The notes under the pieces: model-generated
Databases searched by the model: none
What the model was told of the DNA's origin: nothing
The model's input: only the letters and a program-made list of their open reading frames with translations
NCBI GenBank assembly: GCA_934316845.1
Contig: CAKRDZ010000011.1
Span: forward strand, 1-64,000
DNA from: an uncultured Eubacterium sp.
Lineage (GTDB): Bacteria; Bacillota; Clostridia; Lachnospirales; Lachnospiraceae
Length of the DNA: 64,000 nucleotides
Direction: 5' to 3'
Translations under genes and position numbers: made by a program
Part shown: positions 51,663 to 61,700 of the stretch, in pieces
How positions within the stretch are numbered: position 1 is the first letter of the stretch
Layout of the letters: each line of letters opens with the position of its first letter

Positions 51663-51929
51663 TAGTCACAGACATCTTTCCGCACAGAACTATTTCTTTG
51701 AAGCCGAGAATGCTATTTTTCTGTAGAAGAAGCTGGCACAAAGTGCATAACTGTTTGAAGATGTTTCATAAAATAGAAAAAGCCCGGCTGCTTTCAGCAG
51801 CCGGAGCTTTTTCATTTTATGAAACATCGAGTTTTATGCACTTTGTGTCAGTTTAGCTTCTTCGAAAGAAAAAGCAAGCATTCTCCTTCAAAGAAATTTG
51901 CTCCTGAAAAGGAAAGATGTCTGTAACTA
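51663..51929. repeat. 267-bp foldback (giant imperfect palindrome) ending at the rpoC stop codon
   Basis: Nearly every block of the left half has its inverted partner on the right, in order: ACAGACATCTTTCC, TTTCTTTGAAG, GAATGCT, GAAGAAGCT, ACAAAGTGCATAA, GATGTTTCATAAAAT and CCGGCTGCT. The outermost arms (TAGT...ACTA) end exactly at the TAG stop of rpoC. The core at 51776-51813 is a perfect bidirectional terminator, with GGCTGCT/AGCAGCC and A/T runs on both sides. It fills most of the gap between the EAL gene and rpoC. Confidence 0.85.
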
Positions 51930-54900
51930 CTCTTCCACCGGATCAAATTCCTCATCGAAATCATCTTCGGCGATGTCAAGAGTTTCCTCCTCGTCCTCTT
52001 CCTCCATCGTAAGAAGTTCATCGGCTTCATCAACTTCTGTAGTTTCTGCAACATCTGCCGGCATATCATCCTTTGCTGCTTTCTTGCCTTTGCCTTTCTT
52101 ATCCTTTTCTTCCTCTTCCGGTGCCTCCGGCTCTTCTACCGGTTCCGGCGGCTCAAGACTGTCAACCAGATCACTGTGAAGGCTGATATTGCGGTAGCGC
52201 TTCATACCGGTTCCGGCTGGAATCAGTTTACCAAGGATAACATTTTCCTTCAAACCGATCAAAGGATCGATCTTTCCTTTGATAGCGGCATCCGTAAGAA
52301 CTTTTGTAGTCTCCTGGAAAGACGCTGCGGAAAGGAAGGAGTTTGTTGCAAGAGAAGCCTTTGTGATACCAAGGATAATCTGTTTGCCTTCCGGTACCTC
52401 TTTTCCTTCTGCTGCAAGAGTTTCTACTGTATCTTCAAATTCAAGCGTATCCACCATCGTTCCCGGAAGGAATTCAGAATCTCCATTGTTCTCGACGCGG
52501 ACTTTCTTCAGCATCTGACGAACAATGACCTCGATATGCTTGTCGTTAATTTCTACACCTTGGAGACGGTATACACGCTGCACTTCACGAAGCATGTAAT
52601 CCTGTACGGCACGTACGCCTTTGATCTTCAAGATATCATGTGGGTTGACACTACCTTCGGTCAACTCATCACCGGCCTCAAGCACCTGTCCATCCATAAC
52701 TTTGATACGGGATCCGTATGGGATCAGGTATGCTTTTGTCTGGCCATTTTCTTCATCGGTAATGATAACTTCACGTTTCTTCTTCGTATCACGAAGTGTA
52801 ACTTTTCCGCCAAATTCGGAAATGATAGCAAGACCTTTCGGCTTTCTTGCCTCAAAAAGTTCCTCGACACGAGGAAGACCCTGTGTGATATCGTCTCCGG
52901 CTACACCACCGGTATGGAATGTACGCATGGTAAGCTGTGTACCGGGTTCACCGATTGACTGAGCGGCAATGATACCAACGGCTTCACCAACCTGTACCGG
53001 TTCACCGGTTGCCATGTTCGAACCATAACATTTTGCACAGATACCGACATGAGACTTACATGTCAGGATCGTACGGATCTTAATCTTAGCAGCATCACCG
53101 GCATCAATAACAGCCTTTGTATTCACAATGCGGGCTGCGCGTTTTGGTGTGATCATATGATTTGCCTTTACGATCAGCTCGCCCTCATCATCGTACATAT
53201 CCTCGCAGGCATAACGGCCTGTGATACGTTCTTCCAGCGTCTCAATGACTTCTTTCCCATCCATGAATGCACTGATCCACATACCCGGAATCTCATCTTT
53301 TCCTTCGCAGCAGTCCGTCTCACGGATGATAAGATCCTGTGATACGTCTACCAGACGACGAGTCAGGTATCCTGAATCGGCTGTACGAAGCGCTGTATCG
53401 GAAAGTCCTTTACGAGCACCATGTGCGGAAATGAAGTACTCCAGTACGTCAAGACCTTCACGGAAGTTTGACTTGATCGGCAGTTCGATCGTACGACCGG
53501 ATGTATCGGCCATCAATCCACGCATTCCGGCAAGCTGTTTGATCTGTTTGTCAGAACCACGCGCTCCGGAATCTGCCATCATAAAGATGTTATTGTACTT
53601 ATCCAGTCCGGTAAGAAGTGCCTGGGTAATCTCATCATCGGCTTCTTTCCAGGTCTCGATAACGGCTTTGTAACGCTCTTCCTCAGTCAAAAGACCACGG
53701 CGGAAGTTTTTGGAAATATTTTCAATCGTGCTTTCTGCATCTGCAAGAATGTCTTTCTTTGCTGCCGGCACTTCCATATCGGAAATGGATACCGTCATCG
53801 CTGCTCTTGTAGAATATTTGTAACCGAGAGACTTGATTGCATCCAAAGTCTCCGCAGTCTTTGTAGCACCATGATTATTGATACATTTTTCAAGGATCTG
53901 TTTGAGCTGTTTCTTTCCTACATGGAAATCAATTTCCAATTTGAGGAAATTCTCATCCTTGCTTCGGTCTACGAATCCCAGATCCTGGCTGATGATCTCA
54001 TTGAAAATGAAACGTCCCAGTGTGGACTCAATAATACGGGATTCCATCTCACCATTTTTGTTGATTCCCTGACATTTTACTTTAATTTTCGCGTGCAGGG
54101 TAATCTCATGATTTTCGTAAGCGATGATCGCTTCGTTCATGTTCTTAAATGCTTTTCCCTCACCTTTTGCACCCGGACGCTCCTGTGTCAGGTAATAGAT
54201 ACCAAGAACCATATCCTGGGAAGGTACAGCTACCGGACCACCATCGGACGGTTTCAAAAGGTTGTTTGGCGAAAGCAGAAGGAAACGGCACTCTGCCTGA
54301 GCCTCTACCGAAAGTGGAAGATGCACAGCCATCTGGTCACCATCGAAGTCCGCGTTAAACGCAGTACATACCAATGGATGAAGTTTGATTGCTTTTCCTT
54401 CTACAAGTGTAGGCTCAAATGCCTGGATACCCAGACGGTGAAGTGTAGGAGCACGGTTCAGCATAACCGGATGCTCTTTGATAACCTGCTCTAAGATATC
54501 CCATACAGCAGGCTCCAGCTTCTCTACCATTTTCTTCGCATTTTTAATATTATGTGCGGTTCCGTTTGCTACGAGTTCTTTCATAACAAATGGCTTAAAC
54601 AGCTCGATCGCCATTTCTTTTGGAAGACCACACTGATAAATCTTAAGTTCCGGACCTACGACGATAACGGAACGTCCTGAATAGTCAACACGTTTTCCGA
54701 GCAGGTTCTGACGGAAACGTCCCTGTTTACCTTTCAACATATCGGAAAGGGATTTCAGGGCACGGTTACCGGGACCGGTTACCGGACGGCCGCGGCGGCC
54801 ATTGTCGATCAAAGCATCTACCGCTTCCTGAAGCATACGTTTTTCATTTCGCACGATGATATCCGGCGCGCCAAGTTCCAAAAGTCTCTTCAAACGGTTG

Positions 54901-55715
54901 TTACGGTTGATGATTCGGCGGTACAGATCGTTCATATCGGAAGTCGCAAAACGACCACCATCAAGCTGAACCATTGGACGAAGATCCGGCGGAATGACCG
55001 GGATCACTGTCAAAATCATCCAGTCCGGACTGTTGCCGGACTCGCGGAATGCTTCGATTACCTCAAGTCTCTTGATGATACGCGCACGTTTCTGGCCTGT
55101 AGAAGCCTTCAACTCTGCTTTGAGTTCTTTGGACTCTTTTTCCAGATCGATTCTCTGCAGCAATTCCTGGATGGATTCAGCACCCATACCTACGCGGAAT
55201 GTATCACCAAAATCTTCTTTTGCTTTCTGATATTCTCTCTCGGAGAGAACCTGTTTTACCTGAATTTCTTTCGTATCGGACTCCAATACGATATACGCAG
55301 CAAAGTACAGAACTTTCTCCAATACCTTTGGAGAGATATCCAGAATCAGTCCCATACGGCTGGGAATCCCTTTAAAGTACCAGATATGGGAAACCGGCGC
55401 TGCTAATTCAATGTGTCCCATACGCTCTCTACGTACGCTGGATTTGGTAACCTCAACGCCGCATCGATCGCAGACAACACCTTTATAACGAACTTTTTTA
55501 TATTTTCCACAATGACATTCCCAGTCTTTGCTTGGTCCAAAAATCTTTTCACAGAACAAACCGTCTTTTTCCGGTTTCAATGTTCTGTAGTTGATCGTTT
55601 CCGGCTTTTTTACTTCCCCACGGGACCATTCACGGATCTTGTCGGGAGATGCCAGTTTGATCTTAATTTTGTCATATGTTAATGTTTCCTGAATTACATC
55701 GCTTACCTGTGGCAT
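51927..55715 (-). CDS. rpoC: DNA-directed RNA polymerase subunit beta'
   Basis: The catalytic subunit that carries the active-site Mg2+. The 1262-residue product shows the N-terminal zinc site CHCGKYKKVRYKGVVCDRCG, the active-site NADFDGDQMAVHLP and the second zinc site at CEGKDEIPGM...CKSHVGICAKCYG. The last 75 residues or so are a low-complexity acidic tail (EPPEPVEEPEAPEEEEKDKK, then mostly Asp/Glu). ATG after AAAGGACGATAAGA. It follows rpoB by 50 bp; the transcript ends in the large foldback that starts at its stop codon. The str operon that normally follows is 47 kb away. Confidence 0.98.
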   Translation of the reverse strand: MPQVSDVIQETLTYDKIKIKLASPDKIREWSRGEVKKPETINYRTLKPEKDGLFCEKIFGPSKDWECHCGKYKKVRYKGVVCDRCGVEVTKSSVRRERMGHIELAAPVSHIWYFKGIPSRMGLILDISPKVLEKVLYFAAYIVLESDTKEIQVKQVLSEREYQKAKEDFGDTFRVGMGAESIQELLQRIDLEKESKELKAELKASTGQKRARIIKRLEVIEAFRESGNSPDWMILTVIPVIPPDLRPMVQLDGGRFATSDMNDLYRRIINRNNRLKRLLELGAPDIIVRNEKRMLQEAVDALIDNGRRGRPVTGPGNRALKSLSDMLKGKQGRFRQNLLGKRVDYSGRSVIVVGPELKIYQCGLPKEMAIELFKPFVMKELVANGTAHNIKNAKKMVEKLEPAVWDILEQVIKEHPVMLNRAPTLHRLGIQAFEPTLVEGKAIKLHPLVCTAFNADFDGDQMAVHLPLSVEAQAECRFLLLSPNNLLKPSDGGPVAVPSQDMVLGIYYLTQERPGAKGEGKAFKNMNEAIIAYENHEITLHAKIKVKCQGINKNGEMESRIIESTLGRFIFNEIISQDLGFVDRSKDENFLKLEIDFHVGKKQLKQILEKCINNHGATKTAETLDAIKSLGYKYSTRAAMTVSISDMEVPAAKKDILADAESTIENISKNFRRGLLTEEERYKAVIETWKEADDEITQALLTGLDKYNNIFMMADSGARGSDKQIKQLAGMRGLMADTSGRTIELPIKSNFREGLDVLEYFISAHGARKGLSDTALRTADSGYLTRRLVDVSQDLIIRETDCCEGKDEIPGMWISAFMDGKEVIETLEERITGRYACEDMYDDEGELIVKANHMITPKRAARIVNTKAVIDAGDAAKIKIRTILTCKSHVGICAKCYGSNMATGEPVQVGEAVGIIAAQSIGEPGTQLTMRTFHTGGVAGDDITQGLPRVEELFEARKPKGLAIISEFGGKVTLRDTKKKREVIITDEENGQTKAYLIPYGSRIKVMDGQVLEAGDELTEGSVNPHDILKIKGVRAVQDYMLREVQRVYRLQGVEINDKHIEVIVRQMLKKVRVENNGDSEFLPGTMVDTLEFEDTVETLAAEGKEVPEGKQIILGITKASLATNSFLSAASFQETTKVLTDAAIKGKIDPLIGLKENVILGKLIPAGTGMKRYRNISLHSDLVDSLEPPEPVEEPEAPEEEEKDKKGKGKKAAKDDMPADVAETTEVDEADELLTMEEEDEEETLDIAEDDFDEEFDPVEE

Positions 55716-55765
55716 TCTTATCGTCCTTTCTATAACATTTACACAATGTATTTACCTGCAATCAT

Positions 55766-58700
55766 TTATTCCTCATCGGAAATGCCAATGCTGCTGTCAT
55801 CGTCAAGTTCTGACAATTCAGCTTCACGGAATCCGGCACCTTCAAAGGACTCTTCTTCGAGTTCGAATCGGTCGCCTTCCATCAATCCTGACATATCTTC
55901 GACATTTACTTCGTCCACAGATTCTGTCATCTGGATTTCTTCCCCGTTTTCATCAAGAACGGCTACATCCAGTGCAAGAGACTGCAGCTCTTTGAGCAAT
56001 ACCTTAAAGGACTCAGGTATTCCCGGTTCAGAGATATTATCGCCTTTGATGATCGCTTCGTATGTCTTCACACGTCCGACTACATCATCGGATTTTACAG
56101 TAAGGATTTCCTGAAGTGTATAAGCAGCACCATAAGCCTCAAGTGCCCATACCTCCATCTCTCCAAAACGCTGTCCACCGAACTGGGCTTTACCTCCCAG
56201 AGGCTGCTGTGTTACAAGAGAGTAAGGACCGGTTGAACGAGCATGGATCTTATCGTCAACCAAATGGTGGAGTTTCAGGTAGTGCATGAATCCAATCGTT
56301 ACTTCTCCATCAAAGAACTCGCCGGTACGTCCGTCGCGAAGCTGGACTTTTCCATCTTCTTTGATCGGTACGCCTGCCCATTCTTTGCGGTATTCCTGGT
56401 TTTCCAAAAGGAACTGCATCACTTCCGGATCCAGAACATCTTTATATTTTGCTTCGAACTCATCCAATGGCGTATTGACATAATCATTGGCAAGTTTCAA
56501 AGTATCCATAATATCCACTTCGTTTGCGCCATCAAATACCGGTGTCGCTACATTGAAACCAAGGGCTTTCGCTGCCAGACTCAGATGAATCTCCAGTACC
56601 TGTCCGATGTTCATACGGGAAGGCACGCCCAGAGGATTCAATACGATATCAAGAGGACGTCCGTTTGGAAGGAATGGCATGTCTTCTACCGGAAGTACAC
56701 GGGAAACGACACCCTTGTTACCATGACGGCCGGCCATCTTATCTCCAACCTGGATCTTTCTCTTCTGTGCGATGTAGATACGCACGGTTTTATTAACGCC
56801 CGGAGAAAGTTCATCTCCGTTTTCTCTCGTAAATACTTTCGCATCTACGACAATACCAAATTCACCATGAGGGACGCGGAGAGAGGTATCTCTTACTTCG
56901 CGGGCTTTTTCACCGAAGATCGCACGAAGAAGTCTTTCCTCGGCAGTCAGTTCTGTCTCTCCCTTAGGTGTTACTTTTCCGACAAGAATATCGCCGGCAC
57001 GAACCTCAGCACCAATACGGATGATACCCTGCTCATTCAGATCTTTGAGCGCATCATCGCCGACACCAGGCACGTCGCGGGTAATCTCTTCCGGTCCGAG
57101 TTTGGTATCTCTGGCTTCGGTTTCGTATTCTGTAATATGAACGGAAGTATATACATCTTCCTGTACCAGTCTTTCACTAAGAAGAACGGCATCCTCGTAG
57201 TTGTAACCTTCCCAGGTCATGAATCCGATCAGCGGGTTCTTACCAAGAGCGATCTCGCCGCCGGAAGTAGAAGGTCCATCTGCGATAACCTGTCCTTTTT
57301 CGATCACATCGCCCTTTGTCACGATCGGGCGCTGGTTCATACAAGTACCCTGGTTGCTTCGTACAAACTTCGCAAGTTTATACTCATCGCGGTTTCCATC
57401 CGCCTTTTTGATAATGATGCGGTTGGACTCAGAGCGTTCTACTACACCGCCTTCTTTTGCTACGACACAGTTTCCTGAATCGACAGCGGCTTTCATTTCC
57501 ATACCTGTACCGACAACCGGTGCTTCTGTCACGAGAAGCGGCACTGCCTGACGCTGCATGTTGGATCCCATCAGCGCACGGTTCGCATCGTCGTTTTCCA
57601 GGAATGGGATCATGGCTGTTGCCACCGAGAATACCATCTTCGGCGATACGTCCATGAAATCAATTTTATTTCTCTCAAATTCGGAAGTTTCTTCACGGAA
57701 ACGACCGGAAATGTTTTTACGTACAAAATGTCCGTCTTCATCCAAAGCTTCATTCGCCTGTGCCACATGATAACGGTCTTCTTCATCCGCTGTCATGTAA
57801 ACTACTTCATCGGTTACGACCGGATTGTCCGGATTGGTCTTGTCTACTTTGCGGTATGGAGCTTCGACAAATCCATACTCATTGATGCGGGCATAAGATG
57901 CCAGTGAGTTGATCAGACCGATGTTCGGACCTTCGGGAGTCTCAACAGGACACATTCTTCCGTAATGGGAGTAATGTACGTCACGGACTTCGAATCCGGC
58001 ACGGTCTCTCGAAAGACCACCGGGACCGAGTGCGGAAAGACGTCTCTTATGTGTCAGTTCAGACAACGGGTTATTCTGATCCATAAACTGTGACAGCTGG
58101 GAACTTCCAAAGAACTCTTTGACAGCTGCGGTCACAGGTTTAATATTGATGAGCGACTGTGCAGAGATCGTCTCTACATCCTGTGTCGTCATACGTTCAC
58201 GAACCACACGTTCCATACGGGACAAACCGATACGGTACTGGTTCTGGAGCAATTCTCCGACAGCACGGATACGACGGTTGCCCAAATGGTCGATATCGTC
58301 ATCATTTCCGATGCCATATTCGAGATGCATATTGTAATTGATCGAAGCGAAAATATCTTCCTTCGTGATATGCTTTGGAATCAGATCCGCTATGTTCTTC
58401 TTGATTGCTTCATAAATTTCTTCTTCTGAGGTGTACTCATCCAGGATTGCTTTCAGTGCCGGATAATAAACATCTTCTGTTACACCCAATTCTTTTTTAT
58501 CTGCATTTGGTAAAAATGCGTTCAAATCAACCATCATATTGGAGAGAACTTTAGCAACATGCTCTTCCGTCTGTACAACGACGTAAGGAATTGCTCTGTT
58601 CTGGATTTCAGCCGCTTTTTCTTCCGTCAAAGGAACACCGGCCTCGGCAATTACTTCACCGCTTTCCATATCAATTGCATCTTCGGCCAAAGCAAAACCG

Positions 58701-59569
58701 GCGATACGATTACGGAATGCAAGTTTCTTATTAAATTTATAACGTCCTACTTTTGCCAGATCGTATCTTCTTACATCGAAGAACATACTATTAATAAGGC
58801 TTTCCGCACTATCCACCGAAAGTGGTTCGCCCGGACGCAGTTTTTTGTACAATTCCAAAAGACCATCCTGATAATTTTCAGAAGCGTCTTTCGCAAAACT
58901 TGCAATAATTTTTGGTTCTTCACCGAACAGATCCAAGATCTCCTGGTTTGTTCCGACACCGAGAGCACGGAGCAAAACTGTGATCGGTACTTTACGGTTA
59001 CGGTCTACACGTACATAGAAAATGTCGTTGGAATCTGTCTCATACTCCAGCCATGCACCACGGTTTGGAATGACCGTAGCAGAATACAGTTCCTTACCAA
59101 TCTTATCATGTGCAATGCCATAATAGATTCCCGGAGAACGAACCAGCTGGCTTACGATAACACGTTCCGCACCATTGATAACAAAAGTACCGGTCGCTGT
59201 CATAAGAGGCAGGTCTCCCATGAAAATATCATGTTCACTGATCTCTTCTGTCTCTTTATTATGAAGTCTTACCTTTACTTTCAAAGGTGCTGCATATGTC
59301 GCATCGCGCTCTTTGCAGGCTTCAATCGAATATTTCACCTCATCTTTGCACAACTCAAATCCCACAAACTCAAGACTGAGATTTCCATTGTAATCTGAAA
59401 TCGGGGAAATATCACGGAAAACTTCATTTAAACCTTCTTCCAAAAACCATTTGTATGAATCTGTCTGAACCGCAATCAGGTTAGGCATCTCCAAAACTTC
59501 TTTTTGCTTTGAGTAACTCATTCTGACGCCTTTGCCCACTTTGACAGGACGTATTCTGTTTTTCTCCAT
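55766..59569 (-). CDS. rpoB: DNA-directed RNA polymerase subunit beta
   Basis: About 1267 residues, full length. Conserved blocks include the rifampicin region FFGSSQLSQFMDQNNPLSEL and THKRRLSALGPGGLSRDRAG, with the residues usual in sensitive strains, then MRCPVETPEGPNIGLINSL-like segments and the C-terminal GGKAQFGGQRFGEMEVWALE. The ATG at 59569 (MEKNRIRPVKVGKG) is preferred; a GTG four codons upstream sits immediately after AAGGAG and is too close. The product ends in an acidic tail. Upstream genes are a C11 protease and a transglutaminase rather than rplJ-rplL. Confidence 0.98.
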   Translation of the reverse strand: MEKNRIRPVKVGKGVRMSYSKQKEVLEMPNLIAVQTDSYKWFLEEGLNEVFRDISPISDYNGNLSLEFVGFELCKDEVKYSIEACKERDATYAAPLKVKVRLHNKETEEISEHDIFMGDLPLMTATGTFVINGAERVIVSQLVRSPGIYYGIAHDKIGKELYSATVIPNRGAWLEYETDSNDIFYVRVDRNRKVPITVLLRALGVGTNQEILDLFGEEPKIIASFAKDASENYQDGLLELYKKLRPGEPLSVDSAESLINSMFFDVRRYDLAKVGRYKFNKKLAFRNRIAGFALAEDAIDMESGEVIAEAGVPLTEEKAAEIQNRAIPYVVVQTEEHVAKVLSNMMVDLNAFLPNADKKELGVTEDVYYPALKAILDEYTSEEEIYEAIKKNIADLIPKHITKEDIFASINYNMHLEYGIGNDDDIDHLGNRRIRAVGELLQNQYRIGLSRMERVVRERMTTQDVETISAQSLINIKPVTAAVKEFFGSSQLSQFMDQNNPLSELTHKRRLSALGPGGLSRDRAGFEVRDVHYSHYGRMCPVETPEGPNIGLINSLASYARINEYGFVEAPYRKVDKTNPDNPVVTDEVVYMTADEEDRYHVAQANEALDEDGHFVRKNISGRFREETSEFERNKIDFMDVSPKMVFSVATAMIPFLENDDANRALMGSNMQRQAVPLLVTEAPVVGTGMEMKAAVDSGNCVVAKEGGVVERSESNRIIIKKADGNRDEYKLAKFVRSNQGTCMNQRPIVTKGDVIEKGQVIADGPSTSGGEIALGKNPLIGFMTWEGYNYEDAVLLSERLVQEDVYTSVHITEYETEARDTKLGPEEITRDVPGVGDDALKDLNEQGIIRIGAEVRAGDILVGKVTPKGETELTAEERLLRAIFGEKAREVRDTSLRVPHGEFGIVVDAKVFTRENGDELSPGVNKTVRIYIAQKRKIQVGDKMAGRHGNKGVVSRVLPVEDMPFLPNGRPLDIVLNPLGVPSRMNIGQVLEIHLSLAAKALGFNVATPVFDGANEVDIMDTLKLANDYVNTPLDEFEAKYKDVLDPEVMQFLLENQEYRKEWAGVPIKEDGKVQLRDGRTGEFFDGEVTIGFMHYLKLHHLVDDKIHARSTGPYSLVTQQPLGGKAQFGGQRFGEMEVWALEAYGAAYTLQEILTVKSDDVVGRVKTYEAIIKGDNISEPGIPESFKVLLKELQSLALDVAVLDENGEEIQMTESVDEVNVEDMSGLMEGDRFELEEESFEGAGFREAELSELDDDSSIGISDEE

Positions 59570-59641
59570 TGATGATTTCACTCCTTGTTTTTTTTACAAA
59601 ACTGTGTTATAATGAGTTAGTAAAGGGTCACTAAACCTAAT

Positions 59642-59675
59642 TTACCACAGTACTGTATATTCCATCTTACCACAG
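59642..59675. repeat. Two direct TTACCACAG repeats upstream of rpoB
   Basis: TTACCACAG occurs at 59642-59650 and 59667-59675, 25 bp apart, in the 119-bp rpoB upstream region. A weak minus-strand promoter (TTAGTG, 17 bp, TATAAC) lies between them and rpoB. The repeats might be a regulator site; chance is not excluded. Confidence 0.3.
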
Positions 59676-59688
59676 TTGTAGATTGGTG

Positions 59689-61683
59689 TCAATAGGAAAG
59701 TTCTACTTTTCCTTTTTTATTTACCCAGAAGCTTACCAAGTCCAGATATTTCGTTGAACCATACAAGTCATCAATGCCGAAGTTGTAATAATATTCGCCT
59801 TCCGGAAGTTTTGGCTCCGTAATATTGAAATTCTTCTTTACGCGGTATTTGTCTCCTTTGATCTCCGCCGTATCACCGCTTTCCTGATCAACAACGATAT
59901 AGATCGGACGGATCACATCTCCTTTTTGAATCTCCGTCATTTCTTTGTCCGCCTGGCCGCTTTCGTCATCGATACCCTCCCATGCACCGAGCACCAGCCA
60001 TTCTCCATCGTCCTCTGTCTCCCCGTAGAGATAAGCAAAACGAAGATTGGTCTCCCGGCCATTGAGCACGATCGGAGAAGAAAAGATTGTATAATCCTCG
60101 CTCTCCTCTACGACATACATGCTGAGAAGCGAGCCGTCTGGAAGCGACGGCCAGTATCCCTGGAAATTATCCGTCACAACGCCGGTCTGGTCATCGTAAT
60201 CAAGCCAGTTGTCGCTTCCCAGATACACAAGTGGTGTTTCATCATCAAACTTCATATATAAATTGTACTGAACCGACGCGACATTCGGAAGGCTTTCCTG
60301 CGCGATCGTAAAGGTATAATATCCGTCATCGTTCAGATGCTGTTCTTCCGCGATCTGAATCCGGTTCTGGTTCGCCGTCACAAGTCCGAGTCCATGTTCG
60401 CTCTGATCTGCCGCCGACCAATCATTTTCTCCGGAATACTCCTCGATCGAACCATTGGCAGCGCCGTACACCATCGTTCCGATAAAATCGGTATACGAAT
60501 CGCTGACGCAGATCATTTCAAAGGTCTTTAATTCCTCTTCTCCCTGAATCTCCAGTGGATAATACACCGAAAGTCCGTTGGCATTCTGGCGGTTTGCCCC
60601 TTTTACCTGATAAATAACCGCCTCGGCAATGGCTGCCTGAAGAGCACTCGTATCGACCGACCCCGCAATGTTTTTTGCCATATCGCCAAGATCCACCATA
60701 TTGCTGTAGCCTTCCGACGGTGTATTTCCGCCGTAATTCTGTGCTTTTCGGATTCCTTTAGCAATTTCACCAAATGTTTCCATATTTTCTGTACTGCCGT
60801 TCATGGTTTCTGCCACCGCGTTAAATGCATCACACACTTTTTGAATCTTCGACAGATCTGTGACTGAAAGTGTCGCCGTACTTTCTTCGCCGAGTGCTTC
60901 GCAGCTTTTATAAAAACTGTCACAGATCTCTTTTCCAAGATCTGCCGCCGGAGCTCCCGGATTTTCCTGCAGATAGGCTCCGATCGCGGCGTAATCCCAG
61001 CCCGCGCCGCTCTCCAGTTCTTCCGAACCGATCATATAATCTGCAAACGGCGCAAGCATCTTTGCATTTTCAATCGTTCCCATCAGACAGGCATCGTAGC
61101 CGATAAAATTGAACTTTCTCGGAATGCCGTCAAGCGCCTGCCGGATCTCGGACAGATCCAGCGTATCTGTCCCGTAATTTTCATCCAGACATACACCGGC
61201 GACACTTCCACCGCCGTGATCCCACATGATAAGTCCGAGTTTGTTGTTTCCATAATTTTCCATGCCAAATCTGACGAAATCCTGCAGCGTTGCACTTTCT
61301 GCCATATTCGCCTGCTCCATGCGGGAAATTTCCTGCATATCTCCGTTTATGATTTCATACCGCATGATCGCATCTTCCGGTATGACCTCATTCTGCCACT
61401 GCGCACAGCCGCCTGTCTGTACGACAAAGCGAACCTGGGAGCCAAAGTCACGGTCAAGCATTTCTCCGAGATCCATGGTCGCTGCTCCGTAGCCGCTTTC
61501 CAGATCCGTTCCGCACAAATACACAAGGATCGTCCACGCACCATCTCCGGCAAATTCTTCCTGTGCTGCCGCCGGATTTTCCTGTTGCCCGCTCTCTTCC
61601 ATCTGACCGGCATCTTCCGCACAGCCGGCCAGACCGAAAAGCATTCCGAGCAGTACCGCACACAATACTACTTTCTTTTTCAA
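59689..61683 (-). CDS. Clostripain-like (C11) cysteine protease lipoprotein
   Basis: 664 residues. A signal peptide ends in the lipobox LAGC (residues 18-21), anchoring the protein outside the membrane. Residues about 48-400 form the C11 peptidase domain: WTILVYLCGTDLES, the catalytic His in IMWDHGGGSVAGVC and the catalytic Cys in FIGYDACLMGTIEN, and AKNIAGSVDTSALQ. The C-terminal 260 residues are beta-rich with Tyr/Trp repeats and no named family. It starts 17 bp after the transglutaminase-like gene, so the two secreted proteins are co-transcribed. Substrates unknown; family members cut after Arg or Lys. Confidence 0.92.
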   Translation of the reverse strand: MKKKVVLCAVLLGMLFGLAGCAEDAGQMEESGQQENPAAAQEEFAGDGAWTILVYLCGTDLESGYGAATMDLGEMLDRDFGSQVRFVVQTGGCAQWQNEVIPEDAIMRYEIINGDMQEISRMEQANMAESATLQDFVRFGMENYGNNKLGLIMWDHGGGSVAGVCLDENYGTDTLDLSEIRQALDGIPRKFNFIGYDACLMGTIENAKMLAPFADYMIGSEELESGAGWDYAAIGAYLQENPGAPAADLGKEICDSFYKSCEALGEESTATLSVTDLSKIQKVCDAFNAVAETMNGSTENMETFGEIAKGIRKAQNYGGNTPSEGYSNMVDLGDMAKNIAGSVDTSALQAAIAEAVIYQVKGANRQNANGLSVYYPLEIQGEEELKTFEMICVSDSYTDFIGTMVYGAANGSIEEYSGENDWSAADQSEHGLGLVTANQNRIQIAEEQHLNDDGYYTFTIAQESLPNVASVQYNLYMKFDDETPLVYLGSDNWLDYDDQTGVVTDNFQGYWPSLPDGSLLSMYVVEESEDYTIFSSPIVLNGRETNLRFAYLYGETEDDGEWLVLGAWEGIDDESGQADKEMTEIQKGDVIRPIYIVVDQESGDTAEIKGDKYRVKKNFNITEPKLPEGEYYYNFGIDDLYGSTKYLDLVSFWVNKKGKVELSY

Positions 61684-61700
61684 CTATTTTCCCCCTGTCT

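Noticed and set aside
51663..51929. Foldback as an intact insertion sequence
   Set aside because: Too short, no transposase frame, and the arms meet at the centre; at most a non-autonomous element.
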